The notes under the pieces: generated by a model
Database searches by the model: none
What the model saw: the letters and a program-made list of their open reading frames with translations, nothing else
What the model was told of the DNA's origin: nothing
In this document: one piece after another, positions 34,325-46,559 of the stretch
Layout of the letters: every line of letters begins with the position of its first letter
Numbering within the stretch: position 1 is the first letter of the stretch
Assembly (NCBI GenBank): GCA_015143295.1
Contig: CM026570.1
Coordinates: 8,022,047 to 8,086,046, forward strand
Reading direction: 5' to 3'
Origin: Tetracentron sinense
Taxonomy: Eukaryota; Streptophyta; Magnoliopsida; Trochodendrales; Trochodendraceae
Length of the DNA: 64,000 bases
Translations under genes and position numbers: made by a program

Positions 34325-34700
34325 TCCATTTACTAATATCTGCCATCTATCTGAATCCGCTTTGTTATCTGACAGATAATTAAAAAAACAAATTCCGTAT
34401 CCGTATTCCGCAATATCCGATCGAATTCGGATATTATTCGAATCTGTTCGATTATACCAACCGAATTCGGATAATATTCCATTACCGTATTTGAAATATC
34501 TGAATCTATTCATCCTATTACCAAATTTGATTTTTCAATACCCTAAAAATAATTTTCTATTATTGTAAAGATATAATAATATTAATTATATATTAATACT
34601 AATCGGTCGGATATTTAGCGGAGTGGATGCACCACTATTTGTATGCACTCCAATTAGTAAACGATTTGGATTTTACTATCCGAATCCGATCCATCGAACT
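34325..34700. mobile_element. Decayed hAT-like non-autonomous element
   Basis: Many CCGAATTCGGAT and TATCCGATC motifs occur near both ends (34390-34500 and 34600-34700) around an AT-rich centre, as in other hAT-like elements here. No TIR/TSD pair was resolved. Confidence 0.42.
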
Positions 34701-34799
34701 AGTTCTCCTAAAAATCCTTTATGATGGTACACCAGGGCCGAAGAAACCGTCGAGCAAGATTTTAAACACACTCATCAGATGAGACTAAACCATAAAAAA

Positions 34800-35310
34800 C
34801 TCTTCTATTACACTCATTCAAAATAATTCGCCCAATAGCACTTGGAAACATAGCCCAAACTATAGAAATAGGTGCCTCTGATGGAATTGATAACCAACTC
34901 GATAAGGACACAAAGGAACCAAGAAAAGATCCAAATGATCCCCAAACAGGAGAAGAATCTTCTCCAAATAGTAGAAGTGAAGGAGCAACGTAACAAAAGA
35001 TGGTTCACCAACTCCACTCCTCTCCTCTAAACTATGGCACATAATGCATCAATTAGCTAACTTCCACCCTCTGTTCTTCAAGTGGTCGCACTTGAGTACC
35101 TTGTCCAAAGATGCTGTCCAGAGGAAGAAGGATATTTTTGAAGAGATATCTGGATTCCACACAGCCCTATAGGGAGAATGTGAGCTAGAATTGGTCCGCA
35201 AGGTTTCAAAAAGGGATTTCACTGATAACCAAACATCCCCCCCCCCCCCCCCCCCCCCCAACTGAGGAAAGAAAGGGGTGACAAAGGACACATGATTCAA
35301 AAAAGTAAGG
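34800..35310 (-). pseudogene. LINE zf-RVT region, frameshifted
   Basis: The minus-strand frame at 35300-35049 contains VWNPDISSKISFFLWTASLD and KVLKCDHLKNRGWKLAN. After a frame change it continues as NHLLLRCSFTSTIWRRFFSC in 35017-34814. This is the Cys/His-containing segment downstream of the reverse transcriptase in plant LINEs. A run of 23 C at 35237-35259 interrupts the coding text. It is a degraded fragment. Confidence 0.72.
35237..35259. repeat. Poly-C homopolymer, 23 nt
   Basis: An uninterrupted run of about 23 C (poly-Gly in the overlapping minus-strand LINE frame). The length may be imprecise because such runs are error-prone. Confidence 0.85.
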
Positions 35311-35439
35311 AGATCAACTACTTCTCAATCATTAAGATTCTGCCTAAACCTAGGAAACCACACAAAGGATGAGAAAGGTGGGTAAAAGATATTGATTCCT
35401 CAATCCTTTTTTAGGAGAAAGTTGGGCTTCGGCGGACCT

Positions 35440-36229
35440 ACCCAACCTTCAACTTGGGGTTAAAGTTAGAACATGCAGTTATATAAAGGATTTTTGTGGT
35501 TTATGTCCCTTAAATGTCCTTATTATTCATAAGCATTCTTTTGCCAAGTAAATGAAGAGCAAGGTGAACTTTTCTCTTATTCTTATACATGGTTTAAAAC
35601 ATTGACACATTTCCTAATGTATCCTACGAAACACTTTTGTTTCCTTGGGTAACGACACGAAATTTACCTGTGACATCAAAATAACAGTATTTTTCTACAC
35701 ATTTCCCATTGTTTCCTATAAAAATCTTCCTTTCCACGGATACCGGCATGAAACCTACCTGTGTGGCATGCAAAATCAACATATTTTGTTAAACTTTGAT
35801 GGAAATGTTTCGGTTTCATTATTGATGAATGATATCATTTTGAAGTATAAATAGTGCATGGTTTCGGCAACATGTTTGAGTCAGTTCAGTAATACCCATG
35901 GTATTAAAAATCGACACATTTCGGTTTGTTTCGGCCGAAATATGTCGATATTGATGGCAACCGAAACACAACTTCTATGCTATATAAAGTATAAACAGTA
36001 CAAGACTTCCTAACACATTTCGTACAGTTTCAATTGATTTCGTTTGGTGTTAATTGAAATTATACATATTTAGTTATAATAATAATGGACTTCTATCGAA
36101 GTCAACCGAAGTCCAATACAACCTCAATAATTGAGCACTGTAAAAATAAAACAAGAAAGTTAATTTTTTAAAAGTACACTTGAAATATCTCATAAAAATT
36201 AGATTCATACAGTTAGGGGTTTTAAAGTA
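35440..36229. other. Intergenic, short TTTCGG-type repeats
   Basis: No gene. Repeated text such as ACACATTTCGGTTTGTTTCG (about 35910-36060) suggests a decayed transposon of unknown class. Confidence 0.35.
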
Positions 36230-36782
36230 AATATACATTATTTTTATCTGATTCATATCTGAATTCATTTACTCGTATTTGTATACGAATAGGTACCCAG
36301 TGGAGCGAATTCGAATAGTACTTTCACAATCCGTTTATAATCGGATAAGAATTCAAATATTGATGTCTGATTCGATAAATATCCAACCGTTATATAATAT
36401 ATTACAAGTTCATAAAACTAAAATACCCTTATGAATATGTAATTTTTACATATGTTTAAGACATTAAGTTGTTATTTTTAATACAAAGAAGGCTAAAATA
36501 AAATTTTATCATTTTAATAAAATCTATATATTTATTTACAATTTTGGCATTGTTCTTTCTTTTTATTTTTTTTATTGAAATAATCCTATAATTCATAATC
36601 CAGTTATTATCCGAATTCGAATATTTTAATCGAAGTCAAATACGAATATTTTAATTGAAATAAAATATGTATTCTCAACTTCCCTATCCGACGGATATTT
36701 AATCGAATAAGAATAGTCGGGTATGCAATCGGTTACCAATTCATATATACCACTATCCACTTAGAATTCCCTCAGTTTACAG
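36230..36782. mobile_element. Decayed hAT-like non-autonomous element
   Basis: GAATTCGAATA and ATCCGAATTCG motifs flank an AT-rich centre, and the right end contains CAGTTTACAGCTCTAC, the inverse of a TAGAGCTGTAAAC-type hAT terminus. The left end is uncertain. Confidence 0.45.
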
Positions 36783-36834
36783 CTCTACCTACAGTACAAC
36801 AAAGCATGTGAAGCTTTGGGGAAAAATTTGCTCT

Positions 36835-37217
36835 CTTTTTTTTTTATCAGTAATGTGGAATATATTAATAAACAGGGGAACTAAAAGTAGTTTACAAGGA
36901 GGTAAACTGAAATAGCAAAAAGAAAACAAAATAGAAACAATCAACAGAGAGAGACAACATATCCAAAGTAACTATTCATAGTAATATATCAAGACAACAT
37001 ATCCAAACTAACTCTTCATAGTAATATATCACCCACGTTTGCCCCCTATCACAAATAGATACTCATTCCACAATAGAGCGACGAATCCGATCTCAAATAC
37101 GGGGAATGGGAAGAGATGAATTATCAAAGACGCGACTATTCCTCTCTTTCCAAATGGCCCACGAAACAGTTCCAAGCAATGTAACTCCTCATAGTAATAC
37201 ATCACCCACGTCTTTCC
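36835..37217 (-). mobile_element. 5'-truncated LINE with 11 bp TSD
   Basis: A T-run at the left end (poly-A on the minus strand) is followed by minus-strand LINE tail sequence. It is flanked by direct repeats AAATTTGCTCT at 36824-36834 and 37218-37228. The 383 bp insert keeps weak coding text (for example LFRGPFGKRGIVAS) from the region before the LINE 3'UTR, with many stops. Confidence 0.85.
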
Positions 37218-37228
37218 AAATTTGCTCT

Positions 37229-38196
37229 TTTAAATTTGAATTTTGAAATCTGAGAGAGAGATCCATTATAAATCTACATTCAAATTGTTGGGAAGTTGAG
37301 ATTTGGGAAAACAACTTAGAGATAATTGAAGAAAATTTGAGGGGGAAATATCACCTACCCGTGGAGTTTACTTCGAGAAGAAGTCATCTAAGCATCCTCT
37401 GAGATCCAAGAACAAGGTGCGGCCTTCTTAAAGATCTCTTATGTAAACCTTTTTTTTCATTCCTTTGACATCTAGTAGTAATGGCCTACATTTAGTATAA
37501 GGCAAAATAATACTTTAGTAATATACCCCTACTTCACAAAAAGTTTTTATAAGACCATTTTATCCTTGTATCAACTTAAGACCACTAAAGAGAACATGTA
37601 TAGTATAGTTAAAAATATTTGCGAATAGAGAAAAATATCAAGAAGAAAATATAGTCAAATAACTAAATTAAGGCGAGACAACACATGTAACTTAATAAGA
37701 TTATCATATTTAATACTCTACATGCTTGCATTTTGTTATGTAGTGAACTCTAGATGTGTATTTATGCTTAAGTATTCAATTCCTAAAGTACCATATAAGA
37801 TTTTAGCGTTTCCCTAATGTTTCCAAAATTTCCTTAATTTTTTAATTGATTTCTTAAGATTTCCTTAAACTTCCACGAAACGTGTCAACTTCCTTAGCGA
37901 CCGAAGTTTAGACCGACACCAACGTTTAATACCTTGCTCTTATATAACAAAATGTAGATACATTTTTCATCTAAGCTATTAGACCTATTCATTTGTTCAC
38001 CCTAAATTTTAACAATAAACAAATGAGATAGTAATAAATAACTATAATGCTCATAACCGAAAAGTCCAAATAGGAGATCATGAGTCATGAGTGTCCTGTG
38101 GAGGATAAGGCAAAACAGTGAACATCAAATTTCAATTTAGGAATTTACGGTATTTAAAAGTGATCCAAAGACTACATTGATGAATTTGAGCTCCCC
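37229..38196. other. Intergenic, no recognised feature
   Basis: AT-rich with no gene or defined repeat. Confidence 0.45.
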
Positions 38197-38212
38197 AACA
38201 CTTCAAGCAGAT

Positions 38213-38403
38213 GTGGACTTGGGTACTTGGGTCCTCTGTTGGTTTGAGTGTATCTATGTCAAGATGTGTTCTTGGGTTTTGGAGGGAGCCTGTTATCCTT
38301 CTCTTCTCTTTTCTCTTCTTTTGAGTTTACACCTTTGTAAACTCTCCTTTGTAGCTACTTTTTTCTGAATGCAATTGCTGTTTTATTGATCAAAAAAAAA
38401 AAA
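38213..38403 (+). mobile_element. Very short 5'-truncated LINE insertion with 16 bp TSD
   Basis: Direct repeats AACACTTCAAGCAGAT at 38197-38212 and 38404-38419 bracket a 191 bp insert ending in TTGATC plus a poly-A run. Only the LINE 3' end is present. The exact long TSD indicates a fairly recent insertion. Confidence 0.9.
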
Positions 38404-38556
38404 AACACTTCAAGCAGATACTACTTCAAAGCTCAAAGGAAACAATGTTTAAAAAAAGATTACGGTATCAAGGATAATCCACCTCGAGGGATTTCTCAAA
38501 ATTCTGTAGGTGTAACATGAAACCAAAATTAGGAGCCGATCATTGTCGTTGACTTC

Positions 38557-38706
38557 ACATGCTCCAAAATTTGAGATAGACACATACCATACTTTTTCAT
38601 CAAATAGGCAACAGCAATTGTCAATTGTCACACTCCAAAATTTGAGATTGACACATACCATGCTTTTTCATCAAATAGGCAACAACAATTGTCAATTGTC
38701 ACACTG
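38557..38706. repeat. Two-copy tandem duplication, unit about 75 bp
   Basis: The block with CTCCAAAATTTGAGAT, GACACATACCAT and CATCAAATAGGCAACA occurs twice in tandem with three or four mismatches. Confidence 0.88.
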
Positions 38707-38839
38707 CAATGTAGATCCTAGTAAATTATCAAATTTTAAACTCCAACATATCTATAGATTGTCAGTTCACTTCAGACATTCAAACTTCACACTCTGGATT
38801 TTACTTGGTTGACATCAGGTTTTTTAAAACCAAAATCAA

Positions 38840-41060
38840 TTTTTTTTTTGATCGGTAATCAAAAGGATATATTAACTAAAAGAGATCTACAAAAGAGATC
38901 AAGTAAAGAGTTCACAAGTGTGTGAACTCAAAACAAAAACAAGCAACAAAAGCATGTAAGGATAGAAGAAACATGGGGCAAAGCTAACAAAATCAACCCA
39001 AGAGGTCTCCCAGATCCACCCCAACCTGTCGGATGGACATCCATTCAAACACAAGAGGCAGATTCGAGAGCAAATAAAGGAGATGGAAGAGGGAGAGTCT
39101 TCGAATATTCTCTTGTTTCTCTCTTTCCAAAGCGACCAAGAGATAGCACCTATAAGAAACGACCAGGTTGCCCTCTGTGCACTATCCGCCCTTATAAAAG
39201 ATCAGCAAGATAAGAAGTTTAGAAAGGAAAAAGAGAAGACCCAATCCACTCCTACTTGGGATAGGAAAATGCCCCCAGATAACATTTACAATAGGACAAT
39301 GCAGCAACAAGTGATTCACTATCTCTTCCGCTTAAAGGCTCAAAAAATAGTGATTGGCCATACTCCCCAAGGTACCCAACATGATGTTGCCCCGTATTTT
39401 GCCACTCACATAACGCCATAAACTGTCTCTCTCATCCCCAAACCTCCAAATCCACTTGCCTAGCAGGCCTTATTCACTTGGACTAATGACTTTAGGTTCA
39501 GACCCCCACCACTCATTGGACGACTGATACTCTCCCAAGCTACCAAATGGTACCTAAAACTATTGCCTTTTCCTTTCTAAAGAAACTCCCTTTGCATCTT
39601 TTCGAGAGATGTGGCTACTAACCGAAGGATGGTGAGGATGGACATCAAATATGTGGGAAGACTACTTAGAGTGCTTTTAATAAAGGTTAACTTCCCTACT
39701 TTAGATAAGATGGACGATTTCCATCCTGACAATCGATTGGCAAATCTCTCTAGAATTGGGGCCCAAACCGACTTTTCTTTAAAACCAGCCCAAAGGGGCG
39801 TGACGATTGACGAGGTACATGGAAGGAAGGTAACCCACTCTACACCCCAAACAGGCCACTAACCTCGCAACTTCCGATACCTCTCCAACACTCACGATCT
39901 CAGACTTTGCCAAATTAACCCTCAACCCTAAGACGTTCATTTGGGAAAGCCTACTTGAAAACAACGTAGCACACATCTGAGAAAAAGAAGCTGCGAGGCC
40001 GAATCTCCACAAAATAATAGAGTGTAATAAGCAAATTAGAGATTAGAGATATTTAGGTGATTTCAGCCTACGGAAAATCCCTCAAAACCCACCCTATTCG
40101 CTAACCTCGCAACTTCCAATACCTCTCCAACACTCACAACCTCATACTTTTCCAAATTAACCCTCAAACCTGAGACATTCGCTTGGGAAAGCCCGCTTGA
40201 AAACAACACAGCACACATCTGAGATAAAGAAGCTGTGAGGCTGAATCTCCACAAAATACTAGTGTCGTTAGCAAATTGGAGATGAGAGATATTTAGGTGA
40301 TTTCAGCTTTATGGAAAATCCCTCAAAACCCACCCCATTTGCTCGGGAAAGCAACCGACACAGCACCTCTGAGACAATGATAAAAAGAGTAGGGGAGAGA
40401 GGGTCCCCCTATCTTAAACCCTTAGAGCTCCTGAAAAAGCCTTTGGAGCTACCATTTAGGAAGATAGAGAAGGAAGCATACACAAGAGAAAAATCCATTT
40501 TATTCACTTTGGTCCAAAGCCCATCCTTTGCATCAAATATAGGAGGAACTGCCAATTCACATTATCATAGGCCTTTTCCATGTCAATTTACAAATCAATC
40601 CCGGATTTTGTGACCTCAGGCACTCATCCACACATTAATTAGCGATGAGGATTCCATCTAAGATTTATCGACCACTAACAAAGGCACTCTGCTGGGGTGA
40701 GATGATGGAACCCAAAACAAGTCAAAGATGCGCTGCTAAGATTTTGGTAAGGATTTTATACAAACAGCTTACCAAACTAATTGGCCTAAAATCTTTGATA
40801 TCCTCTACTCCAAATTTCTTCGAAATCAACACCACAAATGTATTATTAATCGATTCATCAAATTTGTTCGATTCATGGAGTTCCTACAGAACTGCAAGAA
40901 GGTTCGAACCCACAATATCCCAACATAAGCGGTAAAACTCTATGGAAAAGCCATTTGGACCGGGAGATTTATCTCCTACCATTGCTTTAATAGCACTCCA
41001 AGCTTCTTCCTCCTGGAAAGGTTTTTCTAATTCCCCTCTTTGGTCTAGTGCTAGGGTGTC
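38840..41060 (-). pseudogene. Degraded LINE: reverse transcriptase to 3' tail
   Basis: The minus-strand translation, with many stops and frameshifts, follows the standard LINE order. EEAWSAIKAMVGDKSPGPNG and DFRPISLVSCLYKILTKILA (RT fingers/palm) lie near 40980-40750. GPSLPYSFYHCLRGAVSVAF is in the palm. GLRVNLAKSEIVSVGEVSE lies at 39860-39930. A tail with SWSLWKERNKRIFEDSPSS lies near 39120, and the element ends in poly-A (T-run at 38840-38850). A segment of about 240 bp is duplicated internally. It is non-functional. Confidence 0.8.
39862..40320. repeat. Internal tandem duplication within the LINE
   Basis: The segment from CTAACCTCGCAACTTCC through GAGATATTTAGGTGATTTCA to AATCCCTCAAAACCCACCC is present at about 39862-40100 and 40103-40345 with about 90% similarity. 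This gives two copies of the same RT segment. Confidence 0.82.
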
Positions 41061-41079
41061 AAATGGTTTCCCATTTTTT

Positions 41080-42390
41080 TGCCGTGTTTTTGCCGTATAA
41101 CACTCATACTTCTTGAACGGATCATTGTCGTATTATACCCATACTTGGTAAAAACTTTATCCTTAGTAGGAGCAATCAACTTCTAAATAATCTTAGCTGG
41201 GGAGGACGAAGGACTAGAACTAGAATCCACTAGACATCAAAATGAAATTTAGAAGGGAATGACCCATTTAGTTCAAGAGATCAAATTTTCTAGCCCTCAC
41301 CAAAATGGTGTAAACAGAAATCTTAAAGGAATTCCAAAAGAATTTTTTTTTCCCTGAAGCCATTGCGTGTCAAAGACAACTAACCCAATTTAAGATTCCA
41401 AAATGTAATAAAAGGAAGCAACGTTGGCAATAAAAATATTTTTGATGAGGCGCATCTATAAAAATGAGGAAATGCTACACAAAAAGGTCTTTCACCGTAC
41501 AAAGATCAGCCCAAAACCTAGCTCTCATTCTCCACATTATACCAGATATAAGGAGAGAAATTTGTAGTGAGTTAAGACCACTAATGAACCTTCAAAATAG
41601 CAGGAATGGTTTCTAGGATTTAAGTTGAAAGCGCAATCATTTGGATCCATATAATAAATGCTTTAACGATGGAAAACCAAAAGGCTATTGGTCTCAGAAG
41701 TGATCCTCCTAAGCCTACCTTCATATTCCGCTCCCAAATTTCCCCGCATTAGCCCACCAGCTCCCTTTGTCTTACACATATTTTACCACATGATCCTTAC
41801 ATAGTTGCGTTGCCTCCTAGAGGAAGTACCTTTGATCTTCACTAATCTATCTGCCATAGTGCAGATGATTTCGTATGAGGACAAATAATAGGCAGGTAGA
41901 TTAGAAAGAGTTAGTGAGTAATTTTCTGTCCAAGAGATGTTCTTATTCCATATGGTCATTCTTTCTCTGAAACTTCCCTACAGCTGGATCCCAAAACTCA
42001 AGCAATCTCGGGTTTGTCCTGAGGGGATAAACAAGGTTGAAAATACGAAAATACGCCACCCTTCCAATTTAGATACCATAATTAGCAAGGTCATTCACTT
42101 CTCGTCTTATCAAGTTGATTCTCATTAGCCCATTGTTTCTTACACTAATCTTAAACCTGGAAATCACCTCAAAGCACTTGAGAATGAGCTTTAAATTATA
42201 GATTTGCTCTTCCACAGCATTGCAAATAATGATGGTATCATCTGGAATGTGAGGTTAGAAAACATCCCTCCTACCAACTGCAACACCTATATTGAGATGA
42301 CAGTTCTCCACCTTCGTCAACATCCAGCTTATCATGTCACCAACTAAAATAAATAGGAAAACGATAGGGGGAAAAAAAATTGGTCTTTTG
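41080..42390 (-). pseudogene. Second degraded LINE fragment
   Basis: The minus-strand translation includes IPDDTIIICNAVEEQIYNLK (the decayed RT active-site strand), LILKCFEVISRFKI and EFWDPAVGKFQRK, then sequence towards the zf-RVT region. It repeats domains present in the neighbouring LINE, so it is a separate copy in the same orientation rather than its 5' end. Many stops; no TSD found. Confidence 0.6.
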
Positions 42391-43009
42391 TTGGTGTCTT
42401 GTTGATATATGAAAAGAAAGCTGATATAGTACCCCCGTTAATCCACATCCTTCACCTCACACAAAAAACAAATCATATATGCCCAAATATATATATATAT
42501 AAAATAAAATTCAACATGATAAAATTTCCAACTATGTTGAAAATCCATCTTATCATCAATTGAGAGACTTAACCAAATTCCCCACGAAGTATATGAATCA
42601 TCTGATCAACTCAAAGTCCCAACATTTTAGACAAATAAAACAAAATTTCAACTCTGGCAATAAATGATGTTAATATAATCAACTTCATCTTTGTTAGTCT
42701 GCCTAGAACCAGGAGCGATAGCACCAGATTTAATTATATCTTAGAGTTTGGAGCTTACATGCACGCGCATGCACAAACATATATGTATGAACGGATTTCC
42801 TTAAAAGCTCCGATAAATTAACTTCATGAGTTAATTCACAAACATTTCCCTATCAATATGCTCAACTATACAAACAAAAAAAGGAAAATTAATATGTCAA
42901 CTTCAGCATCTAACAATTCTAAGCTCACAAAGTAAACAATTGTCCATTCTAACACATCTTAATTTATACATAATCTTTTATGAACAAAGAAGAGGAAGAG
43001 AGTACATAA
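42391..43009. other. 3' flank of the hAT-type gene
   Basis: AT-rich with no gene. The expected right terminal inverted repeat of a hAT element was not found here. Confidence 0.4.
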
Positions 43010-45232
43010 TTATCCCATGCGTAGCCTTTTAGCACGTGCAATCTCCTCATGCTTTTGTGCTTGCAACGAATTGGAGAATCCTGGAGGAGGAAAGCTAATT
43101 GTTGTAATGCTAGAAGGTGGGGACCGCGGAGCATCAATCTCATCAGCATAAAGTACGCCATATTCTCTCTCTTCAATGGCTTCCATGTCATTCTCTAAAT
43201 TGTCATCATTAACAAAACTATCCCAGTTCTTATAGGTTCCCTCATAATCCTCCCTGTATCGCGTCAGTAATCGATGGTTATAATGGACATATAGTAAAGT
43301 ATCTGCACGATCAGCGTTCATCTTGTTCCTCTTAACACTATGGATATACCCATAAGTACTCAATGCTCTCTCCACACATGAGGTGCTAACGCATTGGGAC
43401 AACACTTTAACTGCCAAACTGTAAAGCTCTGGAGCAGTTACACCATATAAATCCCACCATGATATTGCAGGCATTGTCTCTCTATCCTTGATTGCTTGAG
43501 GACGAGTAAAAACACCTCTGTTACTGACAAAGTCACTAAGTTGTTGCCGGACTAAAGACGCTTCCCTTGGATCCCTAACTAGTTGATCCACTACATCCAA
43601 ATAAATCTTGTGAACATTAGGATCTGCATGAGGCTTCTTCCTTTTCTCTCCCCCCGGAGCCACACTCATCAACCAAGACTCTGAATAATAATAAGGAGTA
43701 AGCACATATGCAAGAGTATACAAAGGAAAATCCATCTTCTCCCATCGCCCCATAACAATATTTTGAACGGCTTGATACATCTCAACATTATCCAACAATG
43801 CCACTTTTATGCATCCCAACATGTCCTCCATCCTCCCATAAACTTCCCCAATTACAGCTCTATCTAAGTCACAAAAGCGAATCATCCCCCAAATTGGCTT
43901 TGTGAATGCCAATATAATCTTTAAATTCTTCCAAAAGTCGTCATCCAATATGGTTTTTCTTACCTCTTCATGCTCCATATTTAAACCTCCTCTCTTGAGT
44001 TCTTCCCATTCCTCGCTCAAAACCATGCTCACTAAATCATTCTTCACCCGAGCAATACGGTCTAATACAACAAAATGATGTCCAAATCTTGCCTTTTTAA
44101 CTTGTATAACATTCAATGCTGAAAATGTTCGAAATATACAGAGAGCCGAACTATGATTTTTAATGTATTTCATGATGCCCTTTGCCCTCCTATAACAATC
44201 ACCAACAAAAGATAAACATGGATGCATTGAGTTTATAATATCTCTTATCAAGAGGCTCAAAGTATGAGCCATGCAACCAGACCAAAAGATATGAGGGTGT
44301 CTCTTTTGAATGATGATCCCTGCAGTCTTACATGCGGTTGCACTATCAGTTACAACTTGCACGACATTACATGCACCAACAGTTTCAATAGCTTTGAGCA
44401 AAAAATCTGCTATATATTCGCCTGATTTTTCATCTCCAAGGCAATCAATGCCACGAATAAACATCGTCCTACCTCCTGACACTGCCATTACATTAACTAA
44501 TAGTTTATTCTTGAGGTTTGTCCAACCATATGAGACAATTGAAACCCCATACGTTGGCCATTGTTGCTTCAAAGAAATTAATGCCTGATCAACTTTAGTT
44601 CTTTCTTGATCAAGAAGCGTAGTCTTTATCTTCTCTACACATGGTGGCTCATACCCCTTAGGTGCTTCATTAATTGCCTTCACCATATCAGACCAAAGAG
44701 GGGACTTTGCTACATTAAGAGGTATCCCATTCCCATAGAAAAATCTTGCAATTACCCCATCCACATCATCTCTATGAGATATTCTAAGCATATCAGGGAT
44801 GCTCTTCTGTCTTTTTGCTATCTTCATACTCCTGTTCGTCTTGCATATTGGTGAAACAACTGAAATGCTCGGAACTAGCTTTTTGCGTGAACAACCTCCG
44901 AAAATTCTCTTAGCTTCGTCTTCTTTGTTTTTCATTTTCTCCCTCTCTTCTTCATGTACCTTAGAACATAATGCCACTCCTTGCGATTTCTGTCCAGGTA
45001 ACAATCCGATCAAGTGAGCTCTAATACGAGAATATGTCCCTGTATAAGGTTCGGACCTGCACCCAAAATTACAAATCCACTTGCAAGCATTCCCCTCCTT
45101 TCTATGTTCAAAAAATGTTACATATCTTTTGAGAGGGGTAGGTGTTAGCTCCCCAGGCTCATCCTTAATGTCTCCAACCTCAAAAAATGGATTCTCTGCT
45201 GATACTGAATTTGCTCCCTCGTGTTCATCCAT
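43010..45232 (-). CDS. hAT-superfamily transposase-like protein with BED finger
   Basis: A single open frame of 740 aa (ATG at 45232, TAA ending at 43010). Domains: a BED-type zinc finger at about 36-90 (Cys50, CNFGC, RIRAHL), basic nuclear-import stretches near 116 and 137-142, a DUF659/transposase core at about 155-340, and the hAT C-terminal dimerisation region at about 590-660. Of the three catalytic acids expected in hAT enzymes, the first is missing (SYGWTNLKN, Tyr235, where relatives have SDGWT). The second (VVTDSATA, Asp296) and third (CVERALST, Glu621) remain. hAT transposases cut DNA by hairpin formation; DNA-binding relatives have been domesticated in plants. The frame is intact although the neighbouring elements are ruined. 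It could be a recently silent transposon or a domesticated gene. Confidence 0.88.
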   Translation of the reverse strand: MDEHEGANSVSAENPFFEVGDIKDEPGELTPTPLKRYVTFFEHRKEGNACKWICNFGCRSEPYTGTYSRIRAHLIGLLPGQKSQGVALCSKVHEEEREKMKNKEDEAKRIFGGCSRKKLVPSISVVSPICKTNRSMKIAKRQKSIPDMLRISHRDDVDGVIARFFYGNGIPLNVAKSPLWSDMVKAINEAPKGYEPPCVEKIKTTLLDQERTKVDQALISLKQQWPTYGVSIVSYGWTNLKNKLLVNVMAVSGGRTMFIRGIDCLGDEKSGEYIADFLLKAIETVGACNVVQVVTDSATACKTAGIIIQKRHPHIFWSGCMAHTLSLLIRDIINSMHPCLSFVGDCYRRAKGIMKYIKNHSSALCIFRTFSALNVIQVKKARFGHHFVVLDRIARVKNDLVSMVLSEEWEELKRGGLNMEHEEVRKTILDDDFWKNLKIILAFTKPIWGMIRFCDLDRAVIGEVYGRMEDMLGCIKVALLDNVEMYQAVQNIVMGRWEKMDFPLYTLAYVLTPYYYSESWLMSVAPGGEKRKKPHADPNVHKIYLDVVDQLVRDPREASLVRQQLSDFVSNRGVFTRPQAIKDRETMPAISWWDLYGVTAPELYSLAVKVLSQCVSTSCVERALSTYGYIHSVKRNKMNADRADTLLYVHYNHRLLTRYREDYEGTYKNWDSFVNDDNLENDMEAIEEREYGVLYADEIDAPRSPPSSITTISFPPPGFSNSLQAQKHEEIARAKRLRMG

Positions 45233-46510
45233 TTTGATCCTTGAAAATCCTTGAAAAAAAAATTAGCATTAATAATCACACAAAGTATGTTTTTGAGAAA
45301 AATGATGGTTTACACCTACAATCACAAGTTTATTTAACTAAATAGTGCAAATGCAACGAAAATGACATCTCTGTAACAAGTAAATCATAATAGAAGCAAG
45401 AAAACATATAGTATAAGTTCAGATGCACAGTAATCACCATATTTCAAGATTACATGGTATATTTTGCCATCATAATTAAGAACTACGTATCCAAACAGAC
45501 CCACCAAGGGTTAGTGCAGTTGGCTAGCATCCCGGGTTTGCTCCATGTGCTCGTGTGTTCAACTCCCACTCCTCAACTTACCCTGGTATCCGTAGGGAAA
45601 ATTCCGATTGGATCGGTGCGGATACCTGAAGGGACTATTCCTTGGATCGAAGGCTTTGGGACACCCTCCGTTACCAAAAAAAAAAAAAGTAGGCAGACAA
45701 TTTTGCTTATAAACCTCCAAAATTTTTATGTTAGGATATTACAACATTTTCACTGGGGGTAGGTAGGAGGTGCTTTCTTTCTCTTTGTTTTCTGTGAGTT
45801 CATTTACCCGTGAACTCCCTTTTTATTTAATTTCCACTAAATAGTACATGGACTTATTACCCATTAAAAAAAAATTATTACACCCTTCTATATCAAAGAG
45901 GCAATTGTAAATGACTGTGTCATGAATCCATGATAGAAGAACAATCAAAACAAACAAGCTAAACGAAAACCCTAACAATTTCTACTAAGACCCAAAACAG
46001 GATTAGAAAAACATGAGCTATGCACTATTCTCACTGAACCTTAACATATCTTTCTTTTTTAATTATCAATTACTCAACCACAAATAGCCCATTGAATGCA
46101 CTGCTGTACTACAATTTATACTGATTTTTGAAAAAAAATGGGATCTTTAATCCTTCTGATCTCATCCAATATCTTCCCTAACAATTATGTTTCTGCCATT
46201 GCAGCACACTATGAAATGTTTTGCAGTCAATTCATCATTTTATAATTGGAAAATAAAAATGAAGAAGAAAAATGATTTAACTTCAAACAGAACAAAATCC
46301 AATAAATGGCAAGAACAGAGCAGAACCTGATAAGGAATTTAAGTTGACTCAAATCTATATAAAGTAATTATAGAGATATTATGTTTACCTGAAACAGAGT
46401 ATTCAAATGCTTTGAAATTGAGATTGGAGAACTTGATGAGGAATTTCTTCTTGCTTGAAAGTTGAAACTCTTCTTCCACTTCACCCTTCTTCCTAGGTTT
46501 TCAGTTTTCC
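45233..46510 (-). promoter_or_regulatory. Probable 5'UTR exon and intron of the hAT gene
   Basis: On the minus strand a consensus donor TTTCAG/GTAAAC at 46389/46388 is followed about 1.1 kb later by a T-tract and TTTCAAG at 45250, or a second AG at 45240, just before the ATG. This suggests a non-coding first exon of about 46500-46389 and an intron 46388-45250. The first exon start was not located and splicing is inferred. Confidence 0.5.
45501..45688 (+). mobile_element. tRNA-derived SINE inside the hAT gene intron
   Basis: An A-box-like TTAGTGCAGTTGGCTAGCAT is followed by a B box GTGTTCAACTCCC at tRNA spacing, a unique body with GGATCGGTGCGGATACC and a 13 nt poly-A tail. It is in reverse orientation to the host gene. 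The TSD is not clear. Confidence 0.75.
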
Positions 46511-46559
46511 TGAATGACCTAGTTTTTTAGCAGGGGGGATTAGATTGACTAAGAGTTAG

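Noticed and set aside
44310-45017. Plus-strand open frames across the hAT-like gene
   Set aside because: Antisense shadows of the 740 aa frame.
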